Shown piece after piece: positions 1 through 12,610 of a DNA stretch of 64,000 nucleotides. The position numbers and the translations under genes were made by a program. The notes under the pieces were generated by a model, which was given only the letters and a program-made list of their open reading frames with translations, ran no database searches and was not told the origin of the DNA. Each line of letters opens with the position of its first letter. Positions within the stretch are counted from its first letter, which is position 1. Source of the stretch: Cranoglanis bouderius (Eukaryota; Chordata; Actinopteri; Siluriformes; Cranoglanididae); contig CM042540.1 of NCBI GenBank assembly GCA_023630585.1, positions 18,020,574 to 18,084,573 of the forward strand. Direction: 5' to 3'.

Positions 1-1002
1 GTACAAATGTAGGAAATTCAAGACCATTGTTACCCTCCCCAGGAGTGGTCGACCAACAAGTGTTCATGAGCCCACCATCAGGAGAACACTGAAGAACAAT
101 GGTGTGCATGGCAGGGTTGCAAGGTGAAAGTCACTGCTCTCTAAAAAGAAAATTTCTGCCTGTCTGCATTTGCTAAAGATCACGTGCACAAGCCAGAAGA
201 CTATTGGAAAAATAGGTGGACAAATGAGACCAAAATAGAATTTTTGGTTTAAGTGAGAAGCGTTATGTTTGGAGAAAGGAAAATACTGAATTCCAGCATA
301 AGAACCTTATCCCATCTGTGAAACATGGTGGTGGTAGTATCATGGTTTGGGCCTGTTTTGCTGCATCTGGGACAGGACAGCTTGCCATCATTGATGGAAC
401 AATGAATTCAGAATTATACCCCTGAATTCTAAAGCAAAATGTTAGAACATCTGTCCATGAATTGAATGTCTCAAGTGGTTCATGCAGCAAGACAACAACC
501 CTAAGCACATGTCATTCTACCAAAGAATGGTTAAAGGTTAAAAATAAAGTTAATGTTTTGGAATGGCCAAGTCAAAGTCCTGAACTTACTCCAATAGAAA
601 TGTTGTGGAAGGACCTGAAGCAAGCAGTTCATGTGAGGAAGCCCACCAATATCCCAGAGTTGAAGCTGTTCTGTACTGAGGAATGAGCTAAAATTCCTCC
701 AAGCCGATGTGCAGGATCGATTAACAGTTACCGGAAACGTTTAGTTGCAGTTATTGCTGTACAAGGGGGTCACCCCCAATACTGAAAGCAAAGGTTCACG
801 TACATTTGCCACTCACAGATATGTAATATTTGATCATCTTCCTCAATAAATAAATGATCAAGTATAATATTTTTGTCTCATTTGTTTAATTGGGTTCTCT
901 TTATCTATTTTGAGGACTTTTGTGAAAATCTAATGATGTTTTAGGTCATATTTATGCAGATATATGGAAAATTCTATATTCACAAACTTTCAAGCACCAC
1001 TG
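1..1002 (+). mobile_element. Decayed Tc1/mariner element, right part with its 3' terminal inverted repeat
   Basis: A Tc1-like transposon runs in from the left edge. Around 540-690 the plus strand still encodes the transposase segment with the motif WPSQSPELTPIEMLW, which carries the third catalytic acid (E of DDE). Frameshifts and stops break the frame upstream, so it is inactive. The right end reads ...AAGCACCACTG followed by TA at 1003-1004. This is the usual Tc1 terminus (CAGTGGTGCTT on the other strand) with its TA target. The element ends about 220 bp beyond the slc13 stop codon, so it may be transcribed in that gene's 3' region. Confidence 0.85.
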
Positions 1003-1225
1003 TACACTCCCAAGAAGATGAAAGCATGCATAAATGCTACTTAGTGAATCAGGCAATTGCGTTAATAATAGGAGCTGGAGAAAACAAAACATGGCTATCC
1101 GATCACAGATGGAGTATGAAAAAAACTCACATTTGGGCTCTGTCATGTTGCACCACTTATGTAATCATATTTGGGGAGAATAAGCAGTTTCTCTTGTGTC
1201 TCTTCACTTGCGTCTGTCATGCCTT

Positions 1226-3432
1226 TCACAAGCCTGTGCTGTTGGCCCATGTAGGGAAAGAGTCCAAATGGAACATTGCCTTTCCCCAGGTGTTGATGGC
1301 CAGTGTGATGCAGAAGATTCCTATAATGTTCATCATTATGCCAGCCTTTGCCTTGAATAGATGAAAACCACCAAATGATTTGATCAAAACAAGAATAAAC
1401 TCAACAAAAGGATAGTAGAGCTTATGTGACCTACGTATAAATGTATAATGGTCAAGGGCAAGGTTGTGAATAGTACTCAAAACTCAAAAGTGGACAAATT
1501 ATTAACCAATCAAAAGAGTATTTATAGCTTTCAAGAGCATGATTATTATCTAAGAGAGAAGTCTCACCATGTCCGACACCTTGAGGTAGCCATAGGAGAA
1601 TACGATAGCATTGGGGGGTGTTGCCACGGGTAACATGAAGGCAAAAGAGGCACTGAGTGTGCAGGGCACCATGACATACAAGGGGTTCATTCCAATGGAG
1701 TGTGACTAAAATGCAAAAATGAAATAATATATGCATGACATTTGGTTAAAGCTCTACTATAATTCTCTAATTCAGATCTCTAATTTAAATGATGGTATTC
1801 TGTACTGTGAGCTGTCATTTTGTCTGTGTAATTAAGCTGGGATCCTTCTGGATGATACATCCAAGACTGACTCATGTCTGCAAGAAAGCAGCTGCTCCTC
1901 AGAACTATTGCACAACTGGGGAGCAAACCATAACATAACAGCTGACGCATAGTAATTTAAGCTTTTGAGACATGGCTTAGATCTTTTTTGGGTGTAAAAG
2001 ACTGGAGGACCTCGAGGTTTTCGAGGTATGTGCTTGCAAAATGAGTATGATTGTCACAGATATGAAGATGTGCTTAAACATGCTTAAACAGAAATGGCCT
2101 TAATTAAGGCAAGACACTACAGGTAGGAAGAACAATTGTAGTCATGTCAGTCATTTTTTGGTGGATTTATAACATCTTCTCTTAAACTGTAGTAATAAAA
2201 ACATAAAAATTCAAGAGAAAAATGTTTATTTCACTGTTTTTGTTCCCTCGCATCCACTGCATGTGATATTTTTTGAAGAAGGCTTCAAGCTCCACCAGTT
2301 CATATATCCCTGAAAAGCTTATCCCCTAATACATATTTTTTTAATTCGTGTATCATTATGATATACATATTAATTTTGTTTATAATTTGTGTTTTATCAG
2401 TTTTTCATGAAACTTTTTTTTCTATATTCAGAACCAAAAAAGCTCTCTTTCTAGATTACCTACATTCATGAAATTTTGCATGTTCATTCCAGTCCCTGAT
2501 TAGAAGAATATTACAAAGGAACATTCCAAAAATCTTGATTATTGTTGGATTTATGCTAGATTTCATACTGGAAAATGTCATAATAGATGCTTTATAACAG
2601 TGCAAGGTATTTCCATGAATAAACAATAAAGAAATAAGGAAAGTATGTTCCAACAAACATATCTGTAAATGTCATTCTCTTGATAGCATCTTCACAGTGA
2701 AATGAACATTTAAAATCTAATAAAATAAAGACTAGATTTGTGCTCTTATTAAGAATGCAAATTGTATTAGATGATGCATAAGCAAAGATTTGCATAAACA
2801 AGTATTATTTAATTAATTTTAGTTCCAATACAAAATACTTGTAAAAATATCAGCAATCAGCTGGCATAGATTGTTTGCTATGTCAAGTGTTTTAAATAAA
2901 TTTCCCTATTCACATGTAGTGCCTTAAAAGAAAAGAATATTTTCTCAACCACTTTTACAAAATGATATGTAGAGCAAAATCAGTAAGAAATCAATATGGA
3001 TACAGAAATACTATATGTAAATGCACTTGTTTCTCATTAACTCTCATTTCGTATCTCATTTTACTGCTCTCTGTCTCTCTATTCATTTAAGAATGTCACT
3101 CCTGCCTGAATGTCACTCCTGCCTGGTTCATTTGCAGCCAAGTCTCATTGCAGAGCTTTGTAAGTTAACTAAAGAAGAGAAGAGTAGTGCAGTTTGGGGA
3201 GAGCAGTAAGACAATTCAGTTGCCTGTGAGCACAGATAGGCAGCTGAATTGGGCTGCTTGAGAACTTGGCTGTCTGGTGAAGGGGCCTCTAAAAGGGACT
3301 GAAATAATTCCGTGAAAAATGAATGGACAATCGGGTGTTGTGGATCTGGGCCAGGGTAGTGCTTTGATGCTTGTCTTCACTGGCACTCACCCACATACAG
3401 TGTACACTCACATTGATCAACTACTACTACTA

Positions 3433-3463
<31 letters not shown>

Positions 3464-6400
3464 AGTAAACTGCAGCCTGGAACGTTTCATCGTGACTTTT
3501 TTTTAATGTTGTCCTTACCATAGAGGCCAGGACCGGGAGGAAGAGGGTAGCTGTGGCCACATTGCTGGTGCACTCAGTGAAAGTAGATATCAGGAGACAG
3601 AGGACAATGGCAATGGCCCAAGGAGGAATACTGTGCAGAGGTGTTAACTGATTTCCCATCCACCTGGACAGACCTGATTCCTTGAGCAACAACGACAACA
3701 GTTCAAAAATAAGCTGAATTTATTTATAGATTAAGATGATGGTATCTTACAGTATGAGAGCAAGTCATTCAGAATTTTTGCCCACCCTGTAATCCATTCA
3801 TATGTGAACAAATAAAACACATCTATTCAATCTACACTTTTTGAAAATGGGTTCCTTAAGGGTTATTGAGGAATGTTTAACAGTTCTAGCTAAACAGATT
3901 CTATTTGGAAATCTTTATAAAAAAGGAAAACCAATTTTTAATCTACATACAACCTTTACAGCTTCTTCCAGAGGGACACACCGAAAAGCTCTTAACTGAA
4001 AAGTCCTTCATTAGAAAGCAGTATGCAAAGGTACACATTAGGTAGGAGCAGAAAATGGTATATGGTTAAATATTACCTCACTCCCTTTGGCCAGTGCAAA
4101 TCCTCCCCCAAGGAGAAGAACTATGTTCCAGGGCATTTTCCTCTGAGCTACCTTCCATGTAAGCAGAGCTGGAGGGATATGGAGATACCCAGAGACAAAC
4201 AAAGTCAATACTATGAGTCAGTGACATGCACTTCACTTCATAACTCGTCATTTTTGTGGTAGTAAGGTGTCTCCCACCTGGACCAGGACTAGCGGGTGGC
4301 CAGCAACAGAACATCGGTGGTGTTGATGGCAGAATGAAAAGAAGCACAGCGATGAGAACTGCCACCGTGGCATCTGTCACATACCTGATGTTTTAGTAAC
4401 AATGGGAAATCATTCTATATTCAGTACCATGTTTAATCCCAACCATATACATAAGCCAGAGTTATTATTCAGTGAAAATGCAACAAAGTAAATGAAAGCT
4501 TTGCACAATGTAACACAATATAACCCGTACTCAGCTTCTGAGTTGAACGTGTGTGTGGCCCAGCCGGCCACAAATCCGGGATCCCGGGTGAACCACAGGA
4601 CCACAAGTAGAATGAAGAGGGCCAACACACTAAACTCTCCATATGTCATGGGTCCCAGCAGCCGGTGCTGCTCTCTTATCACATTATACGCCGCAATCTC
4701 TTTCTCTGTCTTCACTGCCTTGCAGCCCCATGTCTTCCTGAAGCTGGTGGAAGGAGGGCAAGAAGAAACGGGCTGTTGGACTCGGTTGTACTGGTTAAAC
4801 AAGGGTTAGTATTAACAACACTTACTTGAACCCCATGAAAAGAAACTGCAGCCACAGCCAGGCTAAAGCTAGCATTAGGATCATGTTTGGAAATGCAAAG
4901 CCAAACCAGGATGCAAAATTGATGACATCACCATTCTGCGGAAACAGTCTACGGGAAAAGGAAAAGACAGTCACTTAATGTGATAATAGAATAAAAAAGT
5001 TAACAGAATTGTAGAGTGAGAAGGACAAGAAAGGCTATCAAATTCTTTAAAATATGAGGTTATCACCAGTACTTAGGTGTGACACCCACTGATTCATTTG
5101 TCCCTTGAGTACCAGGTTAGGGCCTGTGCCTGTGAGCGTGGCCGTTCCCCCAATGCTGGCAGCATAGCACACACACAACGTCATGGCTTTACATATCTGT
5201 TTTCTCTCTGCTGCCTCTTGGTGCCTGGTAGTTTCAGTTGACATGTTCAGACCACTTAACACCACTGCTGGGCAGAAAATAATCACAGCAAACAAAGATC
5301 TCACATATTAAAATACAACACATTTGAAAGCTGTTCTATTAGGTAGTGCTGAAAATGGTGAGATGAATGATCCCTATCTTCTATAAAATACATAACAATG
5401 GCCACATATCTGACCATGCCCATCTTTTTGTTTAGCAGTCTCATTGTTTTGTGTGTCTGATGCCTGGTTGGGCTCCACACTGGAGTTGAGCGGGATTGTT
5501 TCAATTTCCTGGTTGTTCAGTTGCTCCAGGACTGCCTGCACTATGGGAACCATCATCGCTGTGGTTGCGGTGTTACTGATCCACATGGAGAGGAAAGATG
5601 TAACACCCATGAACCCTAGCATTAGCCTGTGTCCAAACACAGGAACAAAGAGAAAGAAAGAAAGAAAAAAATAAACTTCAAATAAAAGTTGGCAGCTTCT
5701 TGAGAACTCCATGGGGAAGAGACAGTACAGTTGTTCTAGTTTAATTAGTGGTCACCTACAGTGCTGGACGCACTCCTACGAGGAGCAGCACTCGGAGAGC
5801 AATGCGCTTGTGTAGGTTCCAGTGCTCGACAGCTACTGCCACCATTAGGCCACTCACAAATAACATGTTAGTGTCCTTCAGGTATTGAATGCACACCTGG
5901 AGAATAGGAGAATAATCAGTACAGTTAATTTAACACCCATAATTCATTGGAAAAGAAGAATCAGATTAATGTGGTGCTTAGACAATAAACCAGTGATGTG
6001 CAGAAAGTTCAGATTAGAGACGAAACATGGAGCCTAAATACTGAGACACCTGTTTTGACTTCATGATGCCGAACAGAGGAAAGAGGAGAGCAGGCAGCAG
6101 AGAAGTCACAGCCAGAGGGAGAGCTTCTGTACACCAGTACACTGCCATCAGTGAGATCACGTAAGCACAGCTGGCCTCCTGGAATACACACAGTCATCAT
6201 ACCACACACTCAAATTATCTCAAACAAGCACCTCTGGAAAGAAAAATTACAAGTTCAAGATTTTAAAAAATATTACAACTGGAACCCCTAAGAGTTCTTT
6301 GGTTATCCCTTAGAGTTCTATGTAGAATCTTATAACTGACAGTTTAGTTATCTGAAAGGGTTCCCAGCAGTGCTTGATTTGTAAAACATGAGGTACTGGA

Positions 6401-7241
6401 ACACCAAAGAAGAAATGATCCAGCAAGTGGTGACAAAATCCTGGAACATATAGACACAACAGTGCTCCAAGCACTTTGTGTAATACAGTAGTGAGGAATG
6501 CCATGATATAGGACTAACAGCCTAGATATTACATGTTACAATGAGGGATTGCAACAATAACTTTTCAGTTTGTAGTTCAGTCAACTGCACATTTCCTATA
6601 TATTAAGCTTCACAATATGCATTCAAGCTCTCAGCTAATGTTCTCCTCAGAACACAGGGTCTTACAAACGTACATTATGACCTCTAAACAACATAACATG
6701 AATATAACACAAATACTGATAATAATTCTTAGCTTGCCTAATTATACAAATTACTCCACAACATAGTCATGTAACTACACATCATGTAACAGTCTTCTCC
6801 CCTATGTTGCAATTTCCTCTGCTCATCTGAGGCAGTTCAGTGTCCTTTAGAATCATGGTTCTCAAATAGGGGTCTCAGGACCTCCAGGGGTCCCTGAAGT
6901 TTTATTTATTTATTTATTTTTATTTCCAGTGGTGATAATTTCAATCCACACAAGCATACACAAATGTACATGATTATACATAATAATAACTTGGACCTAA
7001 TGTGTGTGTCTGCAGAAAGTTCAGAAATTAGAAAAAATAATAATAACATTTGAATCATTTAATATTCATATTATGTTCACAAATTAAATCTGTGCTGAAG
7101 AGAGTCCAATAAAATTGGACTTTTTGGCTGCAAAAAGTTTGAGAATTCCTGTTTTAAAAATCCAGAAACACACATAATGGTTTGAATTTTGTGAGCAGTG
7201 GACCAACAAGTTTCAGAAATGGAAATGACGCCTCCCTTGCT

Positions 7242-7283
<42 letters not shown>

Positions 7284-8075
7284 ATCTTGTTCTTCCTCAT
7301 CATTTTTGCTTAGAAATGACAACAAATTCAGCTGCTTTGTTGTTGTTGTTGTTGTTGTTGTTTTTGCCATATACATGATGCACATGTGACTGATAACTCA
7401 AGAAACTTTTATTATAGTCACCAGTTGGTCATCACATTTTTTTGAAAGGAGATGTCCATAAAGAATGATAATTCTTTACAATTATTTTGTATAATTATTA
7501 CTCTATTTCATTTTATTTTTATTCATTTTACAGAGGTGCCTGATCCATGTAAATAAGTTCAAGTAGATGTTTAAAGTAGTACTGGTTTCAAGTAGAGTCC
7601 TTTTAGAAAGCTAAGAACCCTTAACTATCAAAAAGAACCATTCAGCAACCACTGATGGGGTTCTTGTTTCTAGGAGTGAAGTATAGATATTAAATGCAGT
7701 ATAGTACAGTGTGATACAGGCATTTATACAATGATACAGTAATCTTGGTTCATGGTTTTAACCACATAAACAGTATAACAGCAGCTCATTTGGGGTAGTT
7801 TCCACAAAAAGTTTAAAAGTATTATTTTTATACATTTTAAATGTCAGAAGAGAAACATGTATGTATAAAAGAAGGAAATGATTAGAAATAAGAATGAGTA
7901 GTTTGTAGCTTGATGCACTTTTAGGTCTCTATACTAATGCCACCTGAAGAAATATTAGAAGGGGAAATCAACTGTTTTTGTTTTTTGTTTGTTTTTTTTT
8001 TGCATTCTGATAAGCAATCTTCAATATTGAATTAAATACTACTACTACTACTACTAATAATAATAATAATAATAA

Positions 8076-8106
<31 letters not shown>

Positions 8107-8433
8107 AAGAAAGAGACGCAACATAAATTTGGTTACCTCAACACACAAATGCAACTGAAATAATGCTGAACTACACTCAGCAGATAAAAAGGTCAAAAGC
8201 TGCAGTTATGACCTACTGAATGGTCTTGATACCCAAAAGGATGCCACACAATATTGCCAGACGCCTATAAGCATACGTAAATAAACTTCATAAACTTCGT
8301 TGCATCCAAAATGAAGGTGGATTTAACGTACCGTTGTGCCCACGTATAGTGGAAGTGGAAGCAGTATTAGAGGCGTAAAGAAAACAATTATGCCATTCTT
8401 TAAGTTCCAGATGGATTTCAGTATAGGTGGCAT
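1226..8433 (-). CDS. slc13a2: SLC13 family Na+/di- and tricarboxylate cotransporter (SLC13A2/SLC13A5 type), 12 coding exons, apparent frameshift at exon 8
   Basis: This is a plasma-membrane transporter that couples Na+ to succinate/citrate uptake (family knowledge). Coding exons, 5' to 3' on the minus strand: 8433-8332, 6178-6050, 5896-5760, 5626-5415 (donor less certain), 5267-5090 (acceptor 5267 or 5264), 4948-4826, 4743-4531, 4386-4278, 4168-4077, 3680-3519, 1705-1568 and 1351-1226. Exon 1 begins MPPILKSIWNLKNG and enters a hydrophobic segment. Exon 2 holds YWCTEALPLAVTSLLP. The two Na+-site SNT-type motifs are WISNTATTAMM (exon 4) and TECTSNVATATLFLP (exon 10). Exon 5 has ASIGGTATLTGTGPN and exon 11 FMLPVATPPNAIVF. 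The protein ends ...PTWANSTGL. Phases agree at every junction except 7/8, where 2 nt too many bring in a TGA. The total is about 570 residues, normal for the family. SLC13A2 and SLC13A5 are both possible; the symbol is my best guess, helped by GPMT, LFPQNG and LWFT similarities to SLC13A2. Confidence 0.85.
1740..3518 (-). other. slc13 intron 10 (includes an ACT-type microsatellite)
   Basis: AT-rich intron between exon 10 (ending 3519) and exon 11 (starting 1705). It holds a TAC/ACT trinucleotide run at about 3420-3463. A short tandem duplication, GAATGTCACTCCTGCCTG-like, lies at about 3091-3125. I see no exon, RNA gene or clear transposon in the rest. Confidence 0.6.
6179..8331 (-). other. 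slc13 intron 1 with simple repeats
   Basis: The intron separates exon 1 (8332-8433) from exon 2 (6050-6178). It holds a decayed interspersed repeat around 6845-7160 that begins GGTTCTCAAATAGGGGTC. It also has a T tract at about 7242-7281, a GTT tract at about 7339-7362, and a compound ACT/AAT/AAG tract at about 8038-8111. No further coding segment was recognised. Confidence 0.6.
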
Positions 8434-8497
8434 CTCCAAATGAAGAGAGATCTGGGGTAAAGAAATAGCACACACACACTGTCAGACTTTTTAAACT

Positions 8498-8548
<51 letters not shown>

Positions 8549-9689
8549 GAATGAATACGCACTCTCTGACGCAGTGAACACTCCCCCAACATATGAAAAC
8601 TTTAAGCCTGTGAATATGCCGACCCCCCGACCCCCCACCCCCCAACAACCCCCACCCCACCCCCCAAAATTTGAGTCAAATAAATTGAAACGACACCTGC
8701 GAATTATTCTGTCTGTAACTGTATTCTGTATCCTATCTGTTAAACAGGAGCTGCTTGCGCCATTGTAAATTACACTAAGTGTACTATAGCACGCGGACAT
8801 GCTTTTCAGTAGAGTAGTATGCAGTTTTGGACGTAGTCTCACTCTTTGTTTTGATGAACATCTATCAGGATACATGCCGACTAATCCAAATTTGAGTTAC
8901 ATTACAGCACCCCCTTGTGGAATAAAAGCGCCATTGCTCTGGGCTGTTACTTGTATTGTCTGTCCTGTGCTCCTACCTATCTCTCTGAGCTTCTCCATCC
9001 TTACAATCCTTCTCGAGCTCTCTGGTCATCCCCACTTCAGACTATCACCAACGGGTGGCAGGTCCTTTAGAAAATGGTCCCCAAACTAGGGAATGTCCTA
9101 CTCCAATCTCACAGTGACTGCACTTCTGTTGCTTCCTTCTGATCTTTGAAATCCTTGAACATGTTTTCTTCTCACAATATCACTATTATTTTTCTACACT
9201 TTTAAACCTGTTTACTCGATTACTCTGCATTTACATTTATGGCATTTGGCAGACACCTTTATCCATAGCCAGAAACATCCTCATGCCAGTTCGCTAGATC
9301 AGGGACTAATAATACCATCAAAACCCTGCTGATAGGTCTATGGACTGCTGCTTGTGTTATACAGTTAGTTGCAAAGATGAGATTCGAGAATCATGGTCAT
9401 TATTCGTTATTTAGGGGTCAGGTAACAGACAGACAAGGTCATCATAGGCAATCATCAATACTCAGGGCAGCAGACAGCCTACTGGAACCTACTGGACTAC
9501 GGTCTGGCAAAGATAATGGTAGTGTCTACTTAGAAACACCAGGTGGCACTGTCGTGTCGAGGATGAGAGCATCTGAGACTGTGAAGGCAGAAGGAGTCAG
9601 ACTGGTGATGGAGCCAGAGTCAGCAGCAGGGCCTGAGCAAGTGTATGATATGAAACAAAGACAGGAACAAGGACAGTGATAGATGTGAA
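8434..9689. other. slc13-wdr81 intergenic region, left part: GA microsatellite and C-rich tract
   Basis: Just upstream of the slc13 start codon lies an uninterrupted (GA)n run at about 8500-8540. A C-rich stretch with repeated CCCCC blocks follows at about 8622-8668. A fish short interspersed fragment (TTTATGGCATTTGGCAGAC) sits at about 9236-9275. ORFs here are not recognisable. The slc13 promoter should be in this interval, but I cannot place a core element. Confidence 0.5.
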
Positions 9690-9982
9690 TAAGGCTGGGT
9701 GATATATTAATATAATATTGATATTGTGATAAATGATTACACAATACACTTTTCTGAGATATTGTTGGTATGGTGATGTTTTTAAACGTTTTTAATAATT
9801 ACAAATTAAATGGTACTGAATAGATGCTGTTGATTTGACTTTTTTTTAACTTCTAATATTCTTTGTCTTTGAAGGCATTAAAGAAAAGTATCATCAAATT
9901 CAGTTTAATGGGGTTTTTTTTGTGTGTGTATTTTACTACTGTTTTGCATGATATGATATTTTTGTCATATCATCCAGCACTA
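9690..9982. mobile_element. hAT-like MITE, 293 bp, with 8-bp target-site duplication
   Basis: The element begins TAAGGCTGGGTGATAT and ends ATATCATCCAGCACTA, an imperfect terminal inverted repeat. It is flanked on both sides by the identical 8-mer GATGTGAA (9682-9689 and 9983-9990). An 8-bp duplication with these termini points to the hAT superfamily. It contains no transposase frame, so it is non-autonomous. Relatives lie at 21256-22635, 49745-50569 and 49944-50293. Confidence 0.85.
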
Positions 9983-10379
9983 GATGTGAATACTGAGTCA
10001 GTAGAATAACAGCGACTGTAGAAATAGGTAAAGACATGGTCTGACACACAGAGTGGATCTGGAGCTGTCACACCACAGCAAGATTAAAGCTAGATCAGGC
10101 CTATATCTGGCATTAGATCACTGCAAAGACTGACACAAGATGACATGGAGATAGATTTTGAGGGAGGGATCAGATAGAGCAAAATGCTTTGGAGTCAAGT
10201 TGGAAATGGATTGTCATGGGGCAGAGTTGGGGGCATAGACTGTAAATTGTTTGACTGGCAATTAATGGAGGAGATACCCCAGCACCCTGGAAAAATACAT
10301 TGTGACTGTATTCTTTGTGACAAATTATTGTTTAACGAACCATGATGTGTTAGGGTTAGGGGTTAGTCAAGTGTTCACG

Positions 10380-10872
10380 GAAGAGGTGGGTCTTTAGCCA
10401 TTTTTTTGAAGATAGTGACAGATTCTGCTGTCCGGATTGAGGTTGGAAGTTTATTCCACCACTGAGGGACAGTCAGTTTGAAGGTTCTGGAAAGGTACCT
10501 AGTGCCTTGCTGAGAAGGCACTACCAGGCGTCGGTCGTTAACTGATCACAGGTTACGTGAGGGAACATAAACCTCAAGGAGAGTGTTGAGGTATGGAGGT
10601 GCTGTTCCAGACAGGGTCTTGTACGTGAGCATCAGGGCTTGAATTTGATGTTGGCAGCTACAGGAAGCCAGTGGAGGGAGATGAAGAGGGGTTTGACGTG
10701 GGTTAGTTTGGGCTGGTTGAAGATGAGGCGTGCTGCTGCATTTTGAATCATCTGAAGGGGTTTGATGGAGCTGGCTGGGAGGCCTGGAAGCGGTGCGTTG
10801 CAGTAATCCAGTTTTGAGATAACAAGAGCCTGGACTAGTAGCTGTGTAGCCTGTTCGGTGAGATTTAGACAA
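10380..10872 (-). mobile_element. Non-LTR retrotransposon (LINE) fragment
   Basis: On the minus strand the translation contains ALMLTYKTLSGTAPPYLNTL and EVYVPSRNL. These resemble the C-terminal tail after the reverse-transcriptase domain of L2/CR1/Rex-type LINEs. Upstream plus-strand sequence has the common fish repeat phrase about footings such as GGAAGCCAGTGGAGGGAGAT. The fragment is 5' truncated and has no complete RT. The family assignment is inferred from memory of the motif. Confidence 0.6.
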
Positions 10873-11232
10873 TTATAAATTGTCTAATAAAATGTAATAC
10901 ATATTATAGAATATTTCTGGGGCTGCCAAAGTGCTAATTATTAATAACAAAGATGTGTAATTGGGGTTATTATAAGATATGAAACATTCCTGAACACGAA
11001 GATAAAAAGTTTATTTAACATATTCAGGTTTTTTAGTACATAATAAGACAGGTAACGAGTGCTGTTTCATGTGTTCGGAATATTACAAATGATTTGAAAG
11101 AAAAGCCTGTATTCCTCAGCAATTAACTGCTTTAATTCAGCTTTATAGATTAAAATATCAGTAATTCTTAGGTTTTAACTAACTGCAAAGCTAAATGTTC
11201 TATTAATGTAAGAGTGTAAAACTGCATTTTCC

Positions 11233-11443
11233 AGCAACATTACTTTGAGTGTAGGCTCTACACCCAAAATGCAGAAATCCATCCATTTTCTATACTGCTT
11301 TGCCTACAAAGGGTTGCGGGGGAGCCTGAAGTCTATCCCAGAGAACTCGGGTTGACCGAGACCCTGTGTAGGATAAGCAGTATGGAAAATGGACAGATTT
11401 CTGCATTTTGGGTGTAGAGCCTACACTCAAAGTAATGTTGCCG
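11233..11443. repeat. Inverted repeat (foldback), arms of about 79 bp
   Basis: The left arm (about 11233-11311) and right arm (about 11365-11443) are nearly perfect reverse complements. Each contains GTAGGCTCTACACCC and AATGCAGAAATC in opposite orientation. The loop of about 53 bp carries the fish repeat phrase TCTATCCCAGAGAACTCGGG. It looks like two opposed copies of a SINE-like tail that together form a foldback. Confidence 0.8.
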
Positions 11444-12003
11444 AGTGTCCCGCGGATAATCGCAAACACATTCACACACTACGGACAATTTGGAAATGCC
11501 GAACACGGTTCGTTATAAGACATGCCTACAGTGTGTGTCTTTGGACTGGGGAAGGAAACCGGCAGAGGCCGGATTCAAACCCCCAACCCCAAACATACCT
11601 ATATTTATCTTTAAGATGTCAATATGTCTTAAAGTTTCCATACACAGATTACCTATCCTGATCACCCAACTAACGATGATCGGTTCTGACAATGTTCTGG
11701 GAACGTTTGTGTTTGGTTCCTTTTTTAAATTCTCTTTTTTTTTTTTTTTTTTTTTTTGTTTTCCAGGAAAACTTTCTTCACAGAAATATGACGTTCACGT
11801 TTTGTCTATGGTTTAGAAAACGTTCCTCAAACTTTTAAATAGCCTTGCTGTAACCTTAGACGAACCCTCTCAGAGGTCTTGCACCACATCCATAGTCCTG
11901 TTCTAGTACTAGCAAAAACTATTACATTTCCAGGAACACAAGTTATGACTTGTGCATACAAATTTGCATACAAATAGCAAACTAATCTTGCTACTACTTG
12001 GTT

Positions 12004-12005
<2 letters not shown>

Positions 12006-12064
<59 letters not shown>
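12006..12064. repeat. (AAT)n microsatellite
   Basis: About 20 uninterrupted TAA/AAT units lie between slc13 and wdr81. The poly-Asn translation across it is an artefact. Confidence 0.95.
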
Positions 12065-12066
<2 letters not shown>

Positions 12067-12299
12067 TTACTGTGTTACGTTTAATATTTCGGACAACGAC
12101 TTTTTCATCGACTCATCGAGTTTTGCGCGTTTGGAAAGCGGAACAAACAAAGCTTTTATTTTGGAGAAACTGTCATATGACTTTTGATCAGCCGTTGGTC
12201 AGCTATTTTCAGCCCTTACGCCAGTCACATGAGTGGATTCGGGGCACAAATCTATAAATTAGTTTTGCTGCACAAGGATGTAACAACTACACGGAAAAA

Positions 12300-12610
12300 G
12301 TACATCCAGATGACTGCAGTATCAGCGCGTTCGCGCGCGCAGTATGACGAGAGTCACGTGTTTACGGACACAACATCATGGCTTCTATCAGTGCAGAGGA
12401 AGCAAATAATGTCGCCTGCCAGGAACTAAAGTCCTCTGTGAGACATTTCACGTGATTTTATCTCCTCCCCCCCCCTTCTGGATTTCGTTGCATGTCTGTA
12501 TGGATGAATTGGCGCTGAGAAAACATGGGAGCTGACATTACGAAAATAACTGTTACACATAACAGTTTGTGAGTGTGGCTGACTACAGAGCAGAGGTAAA
12601 GAGCTGTGAG
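12300..12610 (+). promoter_or_regulatory. Candidate CpG-rich wdr81 promoter / non-coding first exon
   Basis: This is the only CpG-rich patch upstream of wdr81. It has a CG-dense core at about 12323-12342 (GCGCGTTCGCGCGCGC) and an E-box CACGTG at 12355-12360. The first coding exon of wdr81 seems to follow a splice acceptor near 13707 (polypyrimidine tract, then CACAG), so a non-coding 5' exon is expected upstream. A possible donor AG|GTAAAG lies near 12593. The assignment is inferred from base composition and position only. Confidence 0.4.

Noticed and set aside
8288..8875. 195-codon minus-strand ORF overlapping slc13 exon 1
   Set aside because: It crosses the GA and C-rich repeats and reads slc13 exon 1 in a wrong frame; the true exon is 8332-8433.
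12378..12429. Short Met-initiated frame MASISAEEANNVACQ in the CpG patch
   Set aside because: It stops after about 25 codons, is not in frame with wdr81, and matches nothing I know.
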